A stretch of 15,187 nt of DNA from M55B157 sp040265115. Lineage in GTDB: Bacteria; Actinomycetota; Actinomycetes; S36-B12. How positions within the stretch are numbered: position 1 is the stretch's first letter; every line of letters starts with the position of its first letter. Where the stretch lies: contig JBDQGZ010000035.1 of the NCBI GenBank assembly GCA_040265115.1, positions 1 through 15,187 of the forward strand. The letters are read 5' to 3'. Below are positions 13,885 through 15,187 of this stretch, one piece after another. The translations under genes and the position numbers were made by a program. Below the pieces are notes generated by a model. That model had not been told where the DNA came from and did no database searches. It saw only the letters and a list, made by a program, of their open reading frames with translations.

Positions 13885-14814
13885 TCAGTCATTGGCGTGC
13901 AGAGCGGCGTTAAGCCCGCCCCAGGACCCGGTGCGCTGCACGACCTCGAGTGCTCCGCTGACCGAATTGCGGCGGAACAGCAGGTCGTGCGCTCCGGACA
14001 ACTCTCGGGCCTTGACGACCTCGCCATCAGGCAGCGTCACGCGCGAACCTCCGGTGACATAGCAGCCGGCTTCGACGACGCATCGGTCGCCGAGGCTGAT
14101 GCCGATACCGGCGTTCGCACCGATGAGGCACTCCTCTCCGACAGTGATGACCTCGCTACCGCCGCCGGACAGAGTTCCCATGATCGAGGCACCGCCGCCG
14201 ATATCTGAGCCGTTGCCGACGACGACACCGGCTGAGATTCGCCCCTCGACCATCGAGGTGCCCAGCGTTCCGGCGTTGAAGTTGATGAACCCCTCATGCA
14301 TGACGACGGTGCCGTCGGCAACGTGTGCCCCGAGACGCACCCGGTCGGCATCGGCGATGCGAACGCCGGAGGGAACGACGTAATCGACCATGCGCGGGAA
14401 CCGGTCCACTCCGAACACAGTGAGGTGATGGCCGCGGCTACGGGCGCGCAGTCGCACCTCATCGAGGGAGTCGAGGGGGACTGGTCCGAGTGACGTCCAG
14501 GCATTCAGGGGAAGCAGCCCGAAGATGCCGTCGAGATTGAGGGCGCGGGGGCGCGCGAGGCGGTGTGAGAGGAGGTGGAGACGCAGATACGCGTCAGATG
14601 AATCGGCCGGGGGCGCGGAGAGGTCGTCGATGACCGTTCGAATGGGCCGCACCTCGACCCCACGGACATCGTCACTCCGGGTGGCAGCCTCGAGGCCTGG
14701 GACATTCGATGGGTCGGGGCTGAGCGCGGGAGCGGGATACCAGGCATCAAGCAACTCGCCCTGGGCGTAGGTGGCGAGGCCGAGGGCTGATGCGGGTCCG
14801 GTCAGCGAGGTCAT
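13885..14814 (-). CDS. dapD: 2,3,4,5-tetrahydropyridine-2,6-dicarboxylate N-succinyltransferase, actinobacterial type
   Basis: Trimeric left-handed beta-helix acyltransferase (309 aa) that transfers succinyl from succinyl-CoA to tetrahydrodipicolinate, forming the substrate of DapC. The N-terminal domain (about 1-150) includes LDAWYPAPAL and NLDGIFGLLPLNAWTSLGPV. Hexapeptide repeats run from about 150 to 260 (VRIADADRVRLGAHVADGTV and SAGVVVGNGSDIGGGASIMG). Glu174 in VVMHEGFINFNAGTLG corresponds to the residue proposed as catalytic in the M. tuberculosis enzyme. The C-terminus ends RTGSWGGLNAALHAND. ATG 14814 is chosen because homology begins there and a -10 box ends 7 nt upstream; the frame remains open to 14985, but that part is low-complexity Arg/Ala. 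It is convergent with gltA and has no Shine-Dalgarno sequence, consistent with a leaderless mRNA. Confidence 0.95.
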   Translation of the reverse strand: MTSLTGPASALGLATYAQGELLDAWYPAPALSPDPSNVPGLEAATRSDDVRGVEVRPIRTVIDDLSAPPADSSDAYLRLHLLSHRLARPRALNLDGIFGLLPLNAWTSLGPVPLDSLDEVRLRARSRGHHLTVFGVDRFPRMVDYVVPSGVRIADADRVRLGAHVADGTVVMHEGFINFNAGTLGTSMVEGRISAGVVVGNGSDIGGGASIMGTLSGGGSEVITVGEECLIGANAGIGISLGDRCVVEAGCYVTGGSRVTLPDGEVVKARELSGAHDLLFRRNSVSGALEVVQRTGSWGGLNAALHAND

Positions 14815-14827
14815 GCCTGCGAGATTA
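14812..14827 (-). promoter_or_regulatory. Putative leaderless promoter of dapD (TAATCT plus ATG)
   Basis: On the minus strand TAATCT (14827 to 14822) ends exactly 7 nt before ATG 14814, so transcription would start at or next to the A of the start codon. TAATCT is close to the TATAAT-like consensus and fits TANNNT. No usable Shine-Dalgarno spacing exists. The -35 region lies in the terminator-like hairpin 14833-14860. Confidence 0.6.
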
Positions 14828-14832
14828 GCGAA

Positions 14833-14860
14833 GGCGGAGCACGACTGTGCGTGCCCCGCC
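14833..14860 (-). terminator. Terminator-like hairpin between yceI-family gene and dapD
   Basis: On the minus strand GGCGGGGCACG pairs with CGTGCTCCGCC: an 11-bp stem with one G-U wobble and a 6-nt loop, followed by TT. On the plus strand the wobble position becomes an A-C mismatch, so the structure favours minus-strand transcripts, which is the direction of the YceI-family gene. It would stop read-through into dapD. Confidence 0.55.
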
Positions 14861-14869
14861 CTCGCGATG

Positions 14870-14888
14870 GCCGACCCCGAGAGTCGGC
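14870..14888 (-). repeat. Inverted repeat just after the YceI-family stop codon
   Basis: A perfect 6-bp inverted repeat, GCCGAC (14870-14875) and GTCGGC (14883-14888), with a 7-nt loop, 9 nt past the stop on the minus strand. It may work with the stronger hairpin at 14833-14860 as a tandem terminator. Confidence 0.35.
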
Positions 14889-14897
14889 TGCCTATGG

Positions 14898-15187
14898 CTA
14901 GCCCTGCTTGACCGCTTCGACGTCGAGCTCGAGCTTCACGGAGTCTCCGACGAGCACGCCGCCCGTTTCGAGCGCGACGTTCCACACCATGCCGAACTCC
15001 TTACGGCTGATCTCCGCCTTGCCCTCGAAGCCGATGCGGGTGCCACCCCAGGGATCGACGGTGGTGCCGATGAGTTCCCAGGTGATGTCCACCGGCTTCG
15101 TCACACCGTGGATGGTGAGATCGCCGGTCACGACGAACTCGGAGTCGGACTTCTGGGTGACGCCGGTCGAGGTGAAGGTGATCGTGG
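14898..15187 (-). CDS. YceI-family protein, C-terminal half (gene continues beyond the window)
   Basis: C-terminal 96 codons of a YceI-like protein, a lipocalin-like beta-barrel family that binds isoprenoid-type lipids. The reverse frame is open to the window edge and its start lies outside. Visible family signatures are GDLTIHGVTKPV, DPWGGTRIGFEGKAEISRKE-like sequence, FGMVWN, ETGGVLVGD and the closing VKLELDVEAVKQG. Full-length members are usually about 180-190 aa, so roughly half is present. Whether this one is secreted cannot be judged, because the N-terminus is missing. It is transcribed in the same direction as dapD, but the hairpins between them suggest separate transcription. Confidence 0.92.
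   Translation of the reverse strand, partial: TITFTSTGVTQKSDSEFVVTGDLTIHGVTKPVDITWELIGTTVDPWGGTRIGFEGKAEISRKEFGMVWNVALETGGVLVGDSVKLELDVEAVKQG

Noticed and set aside
14815..14985. Longer N-terminus for dapD
   Set aside because: The added 57 residues are Arg/Ala low complexity, run through the terminator hairpin and overlap the YceI-family gene on the same strand; homology starts at 14814.
1..15187. Search for tRNA, rRNA, insertion sequences, phage genes, integrase or attachment sites, or toxin-antitoxin and defence genes
   Set aside because: None was seen by eye on either strand. All longer non-overlapping frames fit ordinary chromosomal genes with uniform base composition.

Overview
The window is a stretch of chromosome from a high-GC actinobacterium. 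The evidence is a mycothiol gene (mshB), an actinobacterial-type DapC/DapD pair, a 7Fe FdxC-type ferredoxin, frequent GTG starts, and genes that seem to be transcribed without a leader. The order typA ... mshB - small membrane protein ... ferredoxin - dapC ... dapD follows, as far as I recall, the order in Mycobacterium tuberculosis (Rv1165 typA, Rv1170 mshB, Rv1171, Rv1177 fdxC, Rv1178 dapC, Rv1201c dapD), but it is much more compact and has citrate synthase between dapC and dapD. The order Micrococcales is my best guess for the source, but the sequence alone does not settle it.

Layout: (1) 1-281, the C-terminal part of a MutT-like Nudix hydrolase. (2) 342-3363, a tightly overlapping three-gene ABC operon of two paralogous FtsX/MacB-type permeases and one MacB/LolD-type ATPase. 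(3) 3388-5238, typA/bipA, probably leaderless. (4) 5257-7401 on the minus strand, a DPP IV-like S9 peptidase convergent with typA and divergent from mshB. (5) 7456-8720, mshB plus a small four-helix membrane protein overlapping by 4 nt. (6) 8888-10840, a membrane-anchored VanW/PG_binding_4 cell-envelope protein with a (Lys-Asp)8 tract near its C-terminus. (7) 10946-12372, ferredoxin and dapC, coupled by a 4-nt overlap. (8) 12530-13816, citrate synthase. (9) 13885-14814 on the minus strand, dapD, convergent with citrate synthase. (10) 14898-15187 on the minus strand, the C-terminal half of a YceI-family protein.

Most genes are housekeeping. dapC and dapD make two consecutive enzymes of the succinylase route to meso-diaminopimelate and lysine. 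DapD makes N-succinyl-2-amino-6-ketopimelate and DapC transaminates it. Citrate synthase feeds the TCA cycle, mshB makes the mycothiol precursor GlcN-Ins, and TypA is a ribosome-associated GTPase. I see no phage, transposon, CRISPR, tRNA or rRNA, and no convincing new multi-gene system.

The most useful non-routine observations are these. The dapC frame has no ATG, GTG or TTG that would include its conserved N-terminus, but it has a CTG with an ideal Shine-Dalgarno sequence overlapping the ferredoxin stop. typA, mshB and dapD each have a TANNNT box 6-7 nt before the start codon. The vanW-like gene has a leader with two mutually exclusive hairpins, and the ferredoxin leader has two tandem hairpins. 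A strand-specific 11-bp terminator-like hairpin lies directly upstream of the dapD -10 box.
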